A DNA stretch of 64,000 nucleotides, taken from assembly GCA_036488085.1 (NCBI GenBank), contig DASXHZ010000058.1, positions 1 through 64,000 of the forward strand. Direction: 5' to 3'. Each line of letters opens with the position of its first letter. Within the stretch, counting starts at the first letter, position 1. Of this stretch, positions 25,346 to 34,500 are shown piece after piece. Both the position numbers and the translations under genes were made by a program. Below the pieces are notes generated by a model. The model saw only the letters and a program-made list of their open reading frames with translations, searched no databases and was not told the origin of the DNA. The DNA comes from DASXHZ01 sp036488085 (GTDB lineage Bacteria > Acidobacteriota > Thermoanaerobaculia > Gp7-AA8).

Positions 25346-26298
25346 CGTTCCGCGACCTCAAATGGCTCTGGCTTCTCGCGGCGATTCCGGTCGCGGCGCT
25401 GTTCCTTCTCTCACGCGAGAAAGTACGCGAGCGCATCGCACGGCGGTTCGTGAGCGACCGGTTGCGCGGCGGCGGCAGTCCGGTGCGTCCGCTGCGCCCG
25501 TGGCTGATCGCATTCGGTCTGGCGCTCGCGGTCTTCGCGCTGGCCGGCCCGTCGCGCGGCTTCGTCAGCGTCCCGTTTCAGGACCGCGAGGCGAACCGCG
25601 TCGTGGCGATCGACGTCTCGAACAGCATGCTGGCGCAGGACGTCGGCACTTCGCGGCTCGGCGCCGGAAAGGCGATCGCGCGGCGCATCATCGACGCGTT
25701 CCCCGGCCGCGTCGCCCTCGTCGACTTCGAGATGAGTGCCGAAGTCGTCTCGCCGCTGACGAACGACAGCGACGCGGTTTCGGACCTCCTCGAGAGCATC
25801 GAGGCAGGCGAAGTCGGCGATCCAGGAACCGACTTCGGCAACGCCATCATCCAGTCGATGCGCCTCGTCGAGAGCGATCCCGGTGCCAAAGCCGACATCG
25901 TCATCATCAGCGACGGCGAGGAGCAAGGGAGCAAGCTCGCCGAGGCGTTGCGGAGCGCGAAGCAACACGGCGTCGTCGTTTCGACCATCCTGGTCGGGAG
26001 CGGCGAGGGGGCCGCGATTCCGATGCCGGACGGCAGCTCGCTCCGCGACGACAACGGACATGTCGTCACGACGTACGCGCACCGCGAAACGCTGCTGCAG
26101 ATCGCGAGCGCCACCGGCGGCACGTTCCTCGAGAACCCATTCGCCGAGCACGCGCTCGATCCGCTTCTCGCCGTCCGCGCCGGCGGTGCGACGAAGCAAC
26201 GAACGGTGCAGATACCGGTCGATCGCTACCAGTGGCCGCTGGCGCTCGCCTTCGTTGCCCTCTTCCTCGGCTCGATCGCGCACCGAGGGGCCGAATGA
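25342..26298 (+). CDS. BatB-like VWA membrane protein
   Basis: 318 residues from a GTG at 25342 overlapping the previous stop. Membrane helices at about 7-23 and 52-70, a VWA domain with DVSNSM at 91-96, conserved Thr in GTDFGNAI, and IISDGEEQGSKL, then a C-terminal helix (about 297-312). It is a paralogue of the protein encoded just upstream, as is usual in Bat clusters. The loop SLRDDNGHVVTTY is shared by BatB proteins and marks this as the B copy. Confidence 0.9.
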   Translation: MTFRDLKWLWLLAAIPVAALFLLSREKVRERIARRFVSDRLRGGGSPVRPLRPWLIAFGLALAVFALAGPSRGFVSVPFQDREANRVVAIDVSNSMLAQDVGTSRLGAGKAIARRIIDAFPGRVALVDFEMSAEVVSPLTNDSDAVSDLLESIEAGEVGDPGTDFGNAIIQSMRLVESDPGAKADIVIISDGEEQGSKLAEALRSAKQHGVVVSTILVGSGEGAAIPMPDGSSLRDDNGHVVTTYAHRETLLQIASATGGTFLENPFAEHALDPLLAVRAGGATKQRTVQIPVDRYQWPLALAFVALFLGSIAHRGAE

Positions 26299-26993
26299 AT
26301 ACAAATTCAAAATTCAAAATTCAAAATGCAAAATTGACTTCGCTCCTTTTTGCATTTTGCATTTTGAATTTTGCATTCGGCGCGGCTGCGTCCGGCCGCT
26401 TCCTCGCCGACACGAACTCCCACACCGCGACGGCGAAGGGCATCAAGGCGTTCAGCGCGAAACAGTACGGTCCGGCCGCGCAAGCTTTCGCAAAGGCCAA
26501 CTCGTACGCGCAGAGTCCCACGACCCTCTACAACCTCGGCACCGCGGAGATTGCGGCGGGCAAGCGCGAAGAGGGATCGGCAGCGCTGACCGCGGCGATG
26601 AAGGACAAATCGCTGCGCGCCGACGCGCTCTACAACCGCGGCAACAGCGCCCTCGCGGCCAATTCGTACGACTACGCCATCCGCGACTACGTCGACGCGC
26701 TGAAGATCCGCCCGAGCGATCTCGCGACGAAGCGCAACCTCGAGATCGCAATCAGCCGGAAGATGCAGGCGCAGCAGTCTCAGAGCGGGCAGCAGAAAAA
26801 TCCGAACGGCTCGAGCCCGCAGCAACAACAGAAGAACCAACAGAAGACCCCCAGCGCCGGGCAGCAACGACAGCGGCAGCCGCAGCAGGACGCGAACGCC
26901 GAGGCGCTGCTGCGGGCCGTGCAACAGCAGGAGCAGGAAGAGCTTCAGCGGATGAAACGTGTGCGCGCGCAGAAGGGAAGAGTGGGTTGGTGA
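26295..26993 (+). CDS. BatC/BatE-like TPR protein with a repeat-derived signal peptide
   Basis: 232 residues; ATG at 26295 overlaps the batB stop. The signal peptide (Lys-rich SKFKIQNAK, then hydrophobic LLFAFCILNFAF, then AAASG) is encoded entirely by an AT-rich palindrome (26303-26378). Residues about 45-150 form tetratricopeptide repeats (KAFSAKQYGPAAQAFAKA, TTLYNLGTAE, ALYNRGNSALA). The C-terminus is Gln-rich and low complexity, ending in a charged helix. TPR proteins in this position bind the VWA proteins in the periplasm. Confidence 0.85.
   Translation: MNTNSKFKIQNAKLTSLLFAFCILNFAFGAAASGRFLADTNSHTATAKGIKAFSAKQYGPAAQAFAKANSYAQSPTTLYNLGTAEIAAGKREEGSAALTAAMKDKSLRADALYNRGNSALAANSYDYAIRDYVDALKIRPSDLATKRNLEIAISRKMQAQQSQSGQQKNPNGSSPQQQQKNQQKTPSAGQQRQRQPQQDANAEALLRAVQQQEQEELQRMKRVRAQKGRVGW
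26303..26378. repeat. AT-rich palindrome, copy 1, encoding a signal peptide
   Basis: Left arm of AAATTCAAAATTC-type repeats and right arm TTTTTGCATTTTGCATTTTG, about 30 bases each, complementary with a loop of roughly 10 bases. Strikingly A/T-rich in a GC-rich genome. It starts a few codons after the ATG at 26295, so the messenger would form a hairpin right behind the start codon. A second copy lies at 26998-27073. Confidence 0.85.
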
Positions 26994-28576
26994 GGGGGAA
27001 TGCAAAATTCAAAATTCAAAATGCAAAATTGCGCGCCGCTCTTTTTGCATTTTGCATTTTGCATTTTGCATTCGCCGCCAAAGCGGCGAACGACCTCACC
27101 GTCGATCGCCACACCGTCCGCATGGACGACAGCATCACGATCATCGTCACGCTCGAAGACGCCTTCGCGAACCTCGACAACGTGACCGTGCCGCTGCGGA
27201 ACCTGCAGATGGACGGACCGCCGTCGGTCAGCAGCGAGTTCGCGTGGATCAACGGCACGACTACGCGGCGAAAGACCTTCCGCTACTCCGCGCATCCGCT
27301 CGCGCCGGGCGGCGCGCTCATCGGACCGATCGTCGTCAACAACGGAGATGGCCAGCGCGACACGCTCGCCCCGGTGTCGATTCAGGTGCTTCCCGACGAA
27401 GCGGCGCAGAGCAACGATCCGCTGACGATCCTCCATGCGCTCGTGACGGCCAATCGCGAGCCGTTCTTCATCGTCACCGACGTTACCGTCGCCAACGACA
27501 GGCAGAGTTGCTACGCCGGCGAGGAGGTCATCGTCACCTGGTACCTCTACAACGGCGCGACCGTGCAGCGGTGGCAGATCGAGCGCATACCGAAACTGGA
27601 GGACTTCTGGACCGAGGAGATCGACGTCCGCAACGAGCCGCCGCAGCAGGTGATCGTCGGGACGAGCGTGCTCGAAAAAGTTCCCATCCGCCGCGTCGCG
27701 TTGTTTCCGCTGCATAGCGGGACGCTGCAACTCGGCTCGACCGTGGTCGAAGCGGAGATCATCCGCCGGCTCGATGACTCGCCGTTCGGCATCTTCGAGG
27801 GCTCGGTAGTCGACGTGCACACGACCTCCGCGCCGGTTTCGCTCGATGTGAAGCGGCTGCCGCCCGAAGCAGCGAACGACATCGTCGGCGACGTCGACCT
27901 CGAATGCGGTGCGGCGACGCAGTCGAATGGCGGGCCGGTGACATTGACGGTCGGATTGAGCGGCCGCGCGAACCTGCGCGCTGCGCCCGCGCCGCGTTTC
28001 GACGGCAGAGTCGACGGCGATGTGGAGGTGCAGCCACTCGCGGTCGAGGCAAACAAGACGCGCGACGGAGCGACCATGTCGCGGAAGTGGCGGTTCGTCA
28101 TCTTTCCGGCGCGCAGCGGGACGCTCTCGCTCCCTGCGATCGCTGCCGATACGTTCAACCCGGTGACTGCTCAGCGCGTTCATCTCCGCTGCGCGCAGAC
28201 GACGCTGGCCGTGCAGCAGGTGACGCGAAAGCCGGCGGCCGGCACCCCGCGGCCGGAGGCGGTGCGGCGCGACTGGCGTCCCTGGGCCGGTGCGATCGCG
28301 CTCGTCGCGATCATCATCGCCATCGTGGCGCCGCGCATTCGCCGCGCGGCGGACGCCCGTCGCGACGTACGTGAGGTCGTGAACGGCGGCCTGCACGCAT
28401 TCCTCCTCCGAAAGAAGATCGACGAGACGGCGCTGGCGAACGAGATCAGCGACCGCGGCGACGCTTACCGCGCCCTCGTCTCGCTCCTCGACGCCATCCA
28501 GCGCGAGCGGATCACGCCTGAGGAAGCCGACGTGGAGCAACGCGCGCGGGACCTCGTAGAATCCGTTATCCGTTAA
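26990..28576 (+). CDS. BatD-like membrane protein with a repeat-derived signal peptide
   Basis: 528 residues from a GTG at 26990 overlapping the TPR stop. The signal peptide (GNAKFKIQNAK, then hydrophobic LRAALFAFCILHFAFAAKA, cleaved near AND) comes from the second AT-rich palindrome. BatD features: N-terminal Ig-like strands (VDRHTVRMDDSITIIVTLE), VTANREPFFIVTDVTV, and CYAGEEVIVTWYLYNGATV, the usual oxygen-tolerance-protein motif. There are further beta domains, one membrane helix (about 427-443) and a cytoplasmic helical tail. The last residues (ESVIR) and the stop lie in a GTTATCC repeat. It closes the operon. Confidence 0.88.
   Translation: MRGNAKFKIQNAKLRAALFAFCILHFAFAAKAANDLTVDRHTVRMDDSITIIVTLEDAFANLDNVTVPLRNLQMDGPPSVSSEFAWINGTTTRRKTFRYSAHPLAPGGALIGPIVVNNGDGQRDTLAPVSIQVLPDEAAQSNDPLTILHALVTANREPFFIVTDVTVANDRQSCYAGEEVIVTWYLYNGATVQRWQIERIPKLEDFWTEEIDVRNEPPQQVIVGTSVLEKVPIRRVALFPLHSGTLQLGSTVVEAEIIRRLDDSPFGIFEGSVVDVHTTSAPVSLDVKRLPPEAANDIVGDVDLECGAATQSNGGPVTLTVGLSGRANLRAAPAPRFDGRVDGDVEVQPLAVEANKTRDGATMSRKWRFVIFPARSGTLSLPAIAADTFNPVTAQRVHLRCAQTTLAVQQVTRKPAAGTPRPEAVRRDWRPWAGAIALVAIIIAIVAPRIRRAADARRDVREVVNGGLHAFLLRKKIDETALANEISDRGDAYRALVSLLDAIQRERITPEEADVEQRARDLVESVIR
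26998..27073. repeat. AT-rich palindrome, copy 2, encoding a signal peptide
   Basis: Same architecture and nearly the same sequence as 26303-26378, with arms at about 26999-27030 and 27042-27072. It starts nine bases after the GTG of the BatD gene and encodes its whole signal peptide in the same reading frame used by copy 1. Confidence 0.85.
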
Positions 28577-28585
28577 CCGTTATCT
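28558..28585. repeat. GTTATCC heptamer element at the BatD stop codon
   Basis: Three to four degenerate copies (ATCCGTTATCCGTTAACCG). The TAA stop of the gene ending at 28576 is formed within it. Related to 829-857, 2557-2620 and 20862-20988. Confidence 0.6.
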
Positions 28586-28602
28586 CGATACGAGAGAGGA
28601 CG

Positions 28603-28662
28603 TTCACCACAGAGACACAGAGAGCACAGAGGTTCTCTTTGTCCTCTGTGTCTCCGTGGTGA
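28603..28662. repeat. CACAGAGACACAGAG palindromic intergenic repeat
   Basis: Left arm TTCACCACAGAGACACAGAG and right arm CTCTGTGTCTCCGTGGTGAA, complementary over about 20 bases with a few mismatches. This element type is widespread between genes in many bacterial genomes. It separates the end of the Bat operon from the GNAT gene and may act as a terminator-like hairpin. Confidence 0.75.
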
Positions 28663-28680
28663 ATCTAGGACCGATAAGCG

Positions 28681-29232
28681 ATGAACCGCCCCACCCTCCA
28701 AACCCCACGCCTCACGCTCCGTCCGATGACGCTCGCCGACGCGCCTGAGCTGCACCGGCTCGTCAACGACGTCGAGATCGCGCGGAACACGGCGACGATT
28801 CCGCATCCGTATCCGGAAGGGATGGCCGAGGAGTGGATCGCGGGCCATCAGGAGAAGTTCGACAAGAACATCGAGGTCGTCTTCGGCATCGAGCGGCGCG
28901 AAGACGGCGCTTTCCTCGGCGTCATAGGCATCCTCCCCGAGCCGCACGACATGGCGGAGTTCGGCTACTGGATCGGGCAGGAGTACTGGAACCGCGGCTA
29001 CGCCACCGAGGCTGCTGTCGCCGTGATCGACTACGGCTTTCGCATCCTCGGCGTGAACCGCGTCGAAGCGCTCCACTTCACGCGCAACCCCTCCTCGGGT
29101 CGCGTGATGGAGAAGTGCGGCATGCACTGCGAGGGGACGCTGCGCCAGGCGCGGAAGAAGTGGGACGAGTACCTCGATGTGAAGGTCTACTCCATCATCC
29201 GCAGCGATTGGCAGGCTCAGCGCGCGACGTAA
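28681..29232 (+). CDS. GNAT acetyltransferase, RimJ/RimL-like
   Basis: 183 residues. It begins with TPRLTLRPMTLADAPELHRL, typical of the RimJ/RimL branch. The middle strand is FGYWIGQEYWNRGYATEA, which carries the acetyl-CoA-binding R/Q-x-x-G-x-A-type loop in modified form (WNRGYAT). FTRNPSSGRVMEKCGM is the conserved late helix. It would transfer an acetyl group to an N-terminus or small amine; the substrate cannot be told. It is preceded by the palindromic repeat at 28603-28662, so it probably has its own promoter. Confidence 0.88.
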   Translation: MNRPTLQTPRLTLRPMTLADAPELHRLVNDVEIARNTATIPHPYPEGMAEEWIAGHQEKFDKNIEVVFGIERREDGAFLGVIGILPEPHDMAEFGYWIGQEYWNRGYATEAAVAVIDYGFRILGVNRVEALHFTRNPSSGRVMEKCGMHCEGTLRQARKKWDEYLDVKVYSIIRSDWQAQRAT

Positions 29233-29277
29233 CCGGCGCGACGAAAGGGGCCGTTCATTCGTACAATCGATGTACGG

Positions 29278-30009
29278 ATGCGCATCACCTTCGCTGTTTC
29301 GCTCCTCGTGTGCCTCGTCGCGGCGGCTCCCGCAACGAGTGCCACGAAGCGCGCCGTGCAGCAGCTTCCGACCGTGATTTTCTCCGGCGCGATCACCGAC
29401 GCGACGACGGGCCACCCGGTCGTCGCGGCGGAAGTGCGCAACGGGACCGAGGTCGCTTTCACGGACGCGCAGGGGCTCTTCACGCTGCGCATACCAGCCG
29501 CCCGGCCGACCGTCATCGTCATCCATCGCACCGGTTACGAGGACGTGTCGTTCGCGGTGCCGCCTCCCACCACTCCGGCTCCGGTGACGCCGGTGAGCGG
29601 TCCGTCGATCGCGATGCAGCCGCGACCGCCGGTGGTCGTCGAGCTCACATCCGGCCAAACCGTGCACCTCGATGCCGACAGCGTGCAGTTCGCGTATGTT
29701 CTTCCGTTCGAGACGCCGCAGTCGGCGAACAACGCCAGCTTTTGCAAGAGCGACGGGACGTCGTGGAGTCCCGATCGCGGCGACTTCGCACAGATCACCG
29801 GCCCGGCGACCTCGGTGACGAGCAGCGCCTGCTGCAAACTCGGCCCCATGCTGGCCATCGACGTGAAGATGAAGAACGGCGATACCGAGAAGGTGACGTT
29901 CGCCGATTCGTGCTTCGGTTACGACATCGACTTCGTCGGACGCGACCACGAGAGCGGGCAGTACGTCTACTTCAACTTCAAAGACGTTGCGCTGATCACG
30001 TTCCCGTAG
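29278..30009 (+). CDS. Secreted protein with a carboxypeptidase-regulatory-like (CarboxypepD_reg) domain
   Basis: 243 residues with a signal peptide (ITFAVSLLVCLVAAAPATSA). Residues about 33-85 form a small beta-sandwich (FSGAITDATTGHPVVAAEV then TDAQGLFTLRIPA) of the carboxypeptidase-regulatory type, often used on surface proteins. A Pro-rich linker follows. The C-terminal part (about 120-243) contains four Cys residues (ASFCKSDG, SSACCKLG, DSCFGYD) and is unassigned. It likely acts outside the cytoplasm. The aldehyde dehydrogenase gene starts nine bases after it. Confidence 0.6.
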   Translation: MRITFAVSLLVCLVAAAPATSATKRAVQQLPTVIFSGAITDATTGHPVVAAEVRNGTEVAFTDAQGLFTLRIPAARPTVIVIHRTGYEDVSFAVPPPTTPAPVTPVSGPSIAMQPRPPVVVELTSGQTVHLDADSVQFAYVLPFETPQSANNASFCKSDGTSWSPDRGDFAQITGPATSVTSSACCKLGPMLAIDVKMKNGDTEKVTFADSCFGYDIDFVGRDHESGQYVYFNFKDVALITFP

Positions 30010-30018
30010 AATGCCCGC

Positions 30019-31392
30019 GTGGCCGCCGAGCCAGTCTTCACCCCGGGCGGCATCGACCGCATCTACGACGCACAGCAGGCGAATCGCGCGCTGGTCGCCG
30101 CGACGACGGCCGCGCAGCGCATCGAGAAGCTGCGGCGCTTCGAGCGAGCCCTCTTCGCGCATCGCGACGAGATCCGCGCGGCGATGTGGAACGACTACCG
30201 GAAGCCGCCCGCCGAGGTCGATCTGTCGGAGATCTATCCGGTGGTCGGCGAGATCCGTCACGCGCGTCGCCACCTGAAGCGGTGGATGGCGCCGCACCGC
30301 GTCGGCGCACCGCTCGCGCTCCTCGGCTCGCGCTCGCGCATCGTCTACCAGTCGAAAGGCGTGGTGCTGGTCATTTCCCCCTGGAACTTCCCGTTCAATC
30401 TCTCCCTCGGCCCGCTCGTCTCTGCGATCGCCGCGGGCAACTGCGTGATGCTCAAGCCGAGCGAAATGACGCCGAACTCCTCGGCGTGCATGAAGCGGAT
30501 TCTCGGAGAGCTGTTCGACGAGAGCGAGGCCGCCGTCGTCGAAGGCGACGCGTCGGTCGCCGAGTCGCTGCTGCGCAAGAAGTTCGACCACATCTTCTTT
30601 ACCGGAAGCCCGCGTGTCGGCCGCGTCGTCATGAAAATGGCGGCCGAGCATCTCACCTCGGTCACGTTGGAGCTCGGCGGCAAATCGCCCGTCATCGTCG
30701 ACCGCAGCGCGAACCTTGACGAAGCGGCGCGGAAGATCGCGTGGGGAAAGTTCTTCAACTCCGGCCAGATCTGTATCGCGCCCGACTACCTGCTCGTCGA
30801 TGAGAGCATCCGTGCTCCGTTCGCCGAGAAGTTGCGTGCTGCCATCGACGCGATGGGCGCCGACTCGCGCGGCATTCTCGTCAACGAGCAGCACGCCGCG
30901 CGCGTGCGGCAGCTCCTTGGTGAGAGCATTGGTGAGACCGGCCACGACCGCGACATGCCGCCGACGCTCGTGGAGAACGCGGCGCCTGATTCACCGCTCA
31001 TGCAGCACGAGATCTTCGGCCCCGTCTTACCGATGGTGACCTACCGCTCGATCGACGACGCCCTCGGCATCATCGACGCGCGCGAGCACCCGCTCGTCCT
31101 CTACATCTTCAGCCGGAGCAAGGCCTTCGTCCGCGACGTCATCCACCGCACGCGCTCCGGCGGCGCCGTCGTGAATGACACTCTCATCCACTTCTACCAG
31201 CTCAACCTGCCGTTCGGCGGCATCGGCGAGAGCGGCATCGGCAAATCGCACGGCTGGTTCGGCTTCGAAGCCTTCTCCAACGCCCGTGGCGTCCTCGAAC
31301 AACCGACGCGATTCAGCACCATCCAGTTGCTCTACCCGCCCTACACCAAGTTCAAGCAGAAGCTGATCGATCTCACGCTGCGGTACTTTTGA
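30019..31392 (+). CDS. Aldehyde dehydrogenase, class 3-like
   Basis: 457 residues from a GTG at 30019. This is the short length of class 3 / fatty-aldehyde type enzymes. NAD(P)-binding region ISPWNFPFNLSLGPL near 117, FTGSPRVGR near 192, ELGGKSP with the general-base Glu near 218, and catalytic Cys252 in SGQICIAPDY. EIFGPVLP and LPFGGIGESGIG follow. It oxidises an aldehyde to the acid; long-chain or aromatic aldehydes are typical for this class. No partner gene indicates the physiological substrate. Confidence 0.9.
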   Translation: MAAEPVFTPGGIDRIYDAQQANRALVAATTAAQRIEKLRRFERALFAHRDEIRAAMWNDYRKPPAEVDLSEIYPVVGEIRHARRHLKRWMAPHRVGAPLALLGSRSRIVYQSKGVVLVISPWNFPFNLSLGPLVSAIAAGNCVMLKPSEMTPNSSACMKRILGELFDESEAAVVEGDASVAESLLRKKFDHIFFTGSPRVGRVVMKMAAEHLTSVTLELGGKSPVIVDRSANLDEAARKIAWGKFFNSGQICIAPDYLLVDESIRAPFAEKLRAAIDAMGADSRGILVNEQHAARVRQLLGESIGETGHDRDMPPTLVENAAPDSPLMQHEIFGPVLPMVTYRSIDDALGIIDAREHPLVLYIFSRSKAFVRDVIHRTRSGGAVVNDTLIHFYQLNLPFGGIGESGIGKSHGWFGFEAFSNARGVLEQPTRFSTIQLLYPPYTKFKQKLIDLTLRYF

Positions 31393-31413
31393 CCCCTTAC
31401 GCCTGACTCTACG

Positions 31414-31560
31414 TTAGTCGAGGTGCGGTTTCGATCCGCGGCTCGTGTGCCAGAGGGCGAGGACCTTCACGATCCCCTCTTCGATCCTGAACCTCACCGC
31501 GCACGCGGTCATTACTTTCATACAAACATCGTAACGCGCGTCCCCGTGCGGGTGTGGTAC
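31414..31560 (-). pseudogene. Remnant of a RelE/ParE-type toxin C-terminus
   Basis: The minus-strand frame ending at 31414 reads ARYDVCMKVMTACAVRFRIEEG then IVKVLALWHTSRG and stops. The R-F-R-I-E...V-x-V-L-x-x-W-H-x-x-R pattern is the last two strands of RelE/ParE toxins. There is no room for the N-terminal half: upstream on this strand lies the start of the tricorn-like gene on the other strand. No antitoxin is visible. Probably a decayed toxin-antitoxin locus. Confidence 0.45.
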
Positions 31561-31570
31561 ACACGCCCCC

Positions 31571-34500
31571 ATGAGAAAACTGCTCGTCCTTCTCGCGTCG
31601 CTCGCGCTTGCGGCGACAGCATTCGCGCAACAACAGCTCACGCGGCTGCTCCGGCAGCCGTCGATCGGTAACGGGCGGATCATGTTCGTTTACGGCGGCG
31701 ACCTCTGGGTCGTCGATGCGAACGGCGGGGAGGCGCGGCGGCTCACGAGCGATCCCGGCTTGGAGCTCTTCCCGCACTTCTCGCCCGACGGCAAGCAGAT
31801 CGCGTTCACCGGCGAGTACAGCGGGACCAAGCAGGTCTTCGTCATGGACGCCGACGGCGGCATCCCGAAGCAGTTGACCTTCTACAACGACGTCGGTCCG
31901 CTGCCGCCGCGCGGCGGAGTCGACAACCGCGTCCTCGGCTGGTCGCCGGATGGCAGAGAGATTCTCTTCAATCCGCACCGCGTCGCACAGTCCGACCGCA
32001 TCCCGCGCCACTACGTCATCCCGGCGGCCGGAGGGATGGAGACGCCGCTCACGATGCCCGAGGGGAGCGGCGGGATGTTCTCGCCCGACGGGACGAAGAT
32101 CGTCTACACGCCGATCGAGCGCGAGTTCCGCACGTGGAAGCGCTACCGCGGCGGCCGTGCGCAGGACATCTGGATTTACGACCTGAAGAACAACACGACC
32201 GAGCAGCTCACGTCGTCGCCTGCCACTGAGAACCAGCCGATGTGGATCGGCAATACCATCTACTTCACCTCCGACGCCGAGGGCGGAAAGCTGAACCTCT
32301 ATAGCTACGACCTCGGCACGAAGGCGATCAGGAAGCTCACGAATCACACCGACTGGGACGTCCTCTGGCCGTCGAGCGACCGCAAACAGATCGTCTACGA
32401 GTGCGGCGGCTACATCTGGCGCTTCGATCCCGCGACCGGGAAAGAAGAGCGCGTGCCGATCCACGTCGTCGGCGATTTCGGTAACGTCGTCCCGCACTTC
32501 AAGAACGTGCGCGACAACATCGACTCCTACGAGCTCTCGCCGAGCGGTGCGCGTGCGCTGATCGAAGCGCGCGGCGACGTCTTCACCGTACCGGCGAAAT
32601 ACGGTGAGATCCGCAACGTCACGCAGACGCCCGGCGTCCGCGAGCGCGCCCCGCAGTGGTCGCCAGACGGCAAATGGATCTCGTACCTCTCCGACAAGAA
32701 CGGCGACGAGTACGAGATCTACCTCCGGCCCGCCGAGGGTGACGGCGGTGAGCGGCAACTGACGAGGGGGTCGCATGTGTGGATGTTCGACCCCCTCTGG
32801 TCGCCCGACTCGAAGAAGATCGCGTACGCCGACAAGGACCACCTGCTCCACATCATCGACGTCGCGAGCGGCGCGGTGACCGATGTCGATCGCGACGAGT
32901 ACGGCGACATCCGCCACTACCGCTGGTCGCCCGACTCGCGGTGGCTGGCGTACACGAAGCTCAACGCCGCACGCTTCGCGTCGATTTACGTCTATTCGCT
33001 CCCCGACGGCAAGCCGTATCGGCTCACCAGCGGGATGACCGACGACAACGAGCCGGTGTTCGATCCGAAGGGGCGATACCTCTACTTCACGTCGAACCGC
33101 GACTTCAATCTCACTTTCAGCGCGTGGGAGTTCAACTACGTCTACACCGACCCGACGCGCGTCTACGTCGGCATCCTCGCCGAGGACGGGCCGGCCTTGC
33201 TGTTGCCGCAAAGTGACGAAGAGAAGGTGTCGGCGGACAAGGACAAGCCGCCTGCCGGCAGCCCGCAGCCGGCGGAAGAGAAGAAACCTGCTGCCGCGAT
33301 GGCCGGCCAGGAAGGGAAGCACGACGCGAAGACCTCGGCGGCGAACGTCCGGATCGACGTCGCCGGCTTCGAGCGGCGCGTCCGCGCCATCCCCGGAGCT
33401 TCCGGGACGTACAACTCGCTCATCCCGACCGCGAACGGAATCATCTACATCAGCAGCTCGCGCGGAAAGAACTCGCTCAAGCTCTACAACATCGACGACC
33501 GCAAAGAAGAGACGGTCGTCGAGCCGGTGAACGGCGTCGACGTCTCGTCGAACGGCGAGAAGCTGATCGTCCAGAGCGGAAACGACTACGCCATCATCGC
33601 GGCGAAGGCGGGCCAGAAGATTTCCGACGGCACGCTCAACCTCGACCGGCTGGAGATGAAGGTCGACCCGCGCGCGGAGTGGTCGGAAGAATTCGTCGAC
33701 GCTTGGCGCATTCTCCGCGACTGGTTCTACGACCCGAACATGCACGGCGTCGACTGGAACGCCGTCCGCGCCCGCTACGGCGAGCTCACTCCGTACATCT
33801 CGCACCGCTACGACCTCGACTACATCCTCGGCGAGATCCTCGGCGAGCTGAACTCCGGCCACTCGTACGACGAGTCGTCGAACGACTGGCAGGTGAAGCG
33901 CGTCGACAACGGCCTCCTCGGCGCCGAGATCGTCGCCGACGGCGGCGTGTTCCGCATCACGCACATCTTCCCCGGCGAGAACTGGCACGAGTCGTTCCGC
34001 TCGCCGCTCACCGAGCCGGGCGTGCACGCGAAGGAAGGGGAGTACATCCTCGCGGTCGACGGCACGCCGACGCGCGGCGTCGACAATTTCTACCGCCTCC
34101 TGGAGAACAAGGCGAACCGCGTCGTCACGCTGACGCTCAGCTCCTCGCCGACCGGCGGTGCGACGCATGAGGAGAGGGTGCGGCCGACCGCGAAGGAGAC
34201 GAACCTTCGTTACCTCGACTGGGTGGCGCAGCGCCGCGCGATGGTCGACAAGTTGTCGGGCGGCCGCATCGGCTACATCCACCTCCCGGATACGGCGGGG
34301 GAGGGCAACCGCGAGCTGTTCAAGTACTTCTTCCCGCAGGTCGACAAGGACGCGCTGATCATCGACGACCGCTACAACGGCGGAGGCTTCATCCCCGACC
34401 GGATGATCGAGCTGCTCGATCGCCCGATCCTCAGCTACTGGGCGCGCCGCGGCGAGAAGCTCTCCCAGACGCCCGCGTACGCGAACGACGGCCCGAAGGT

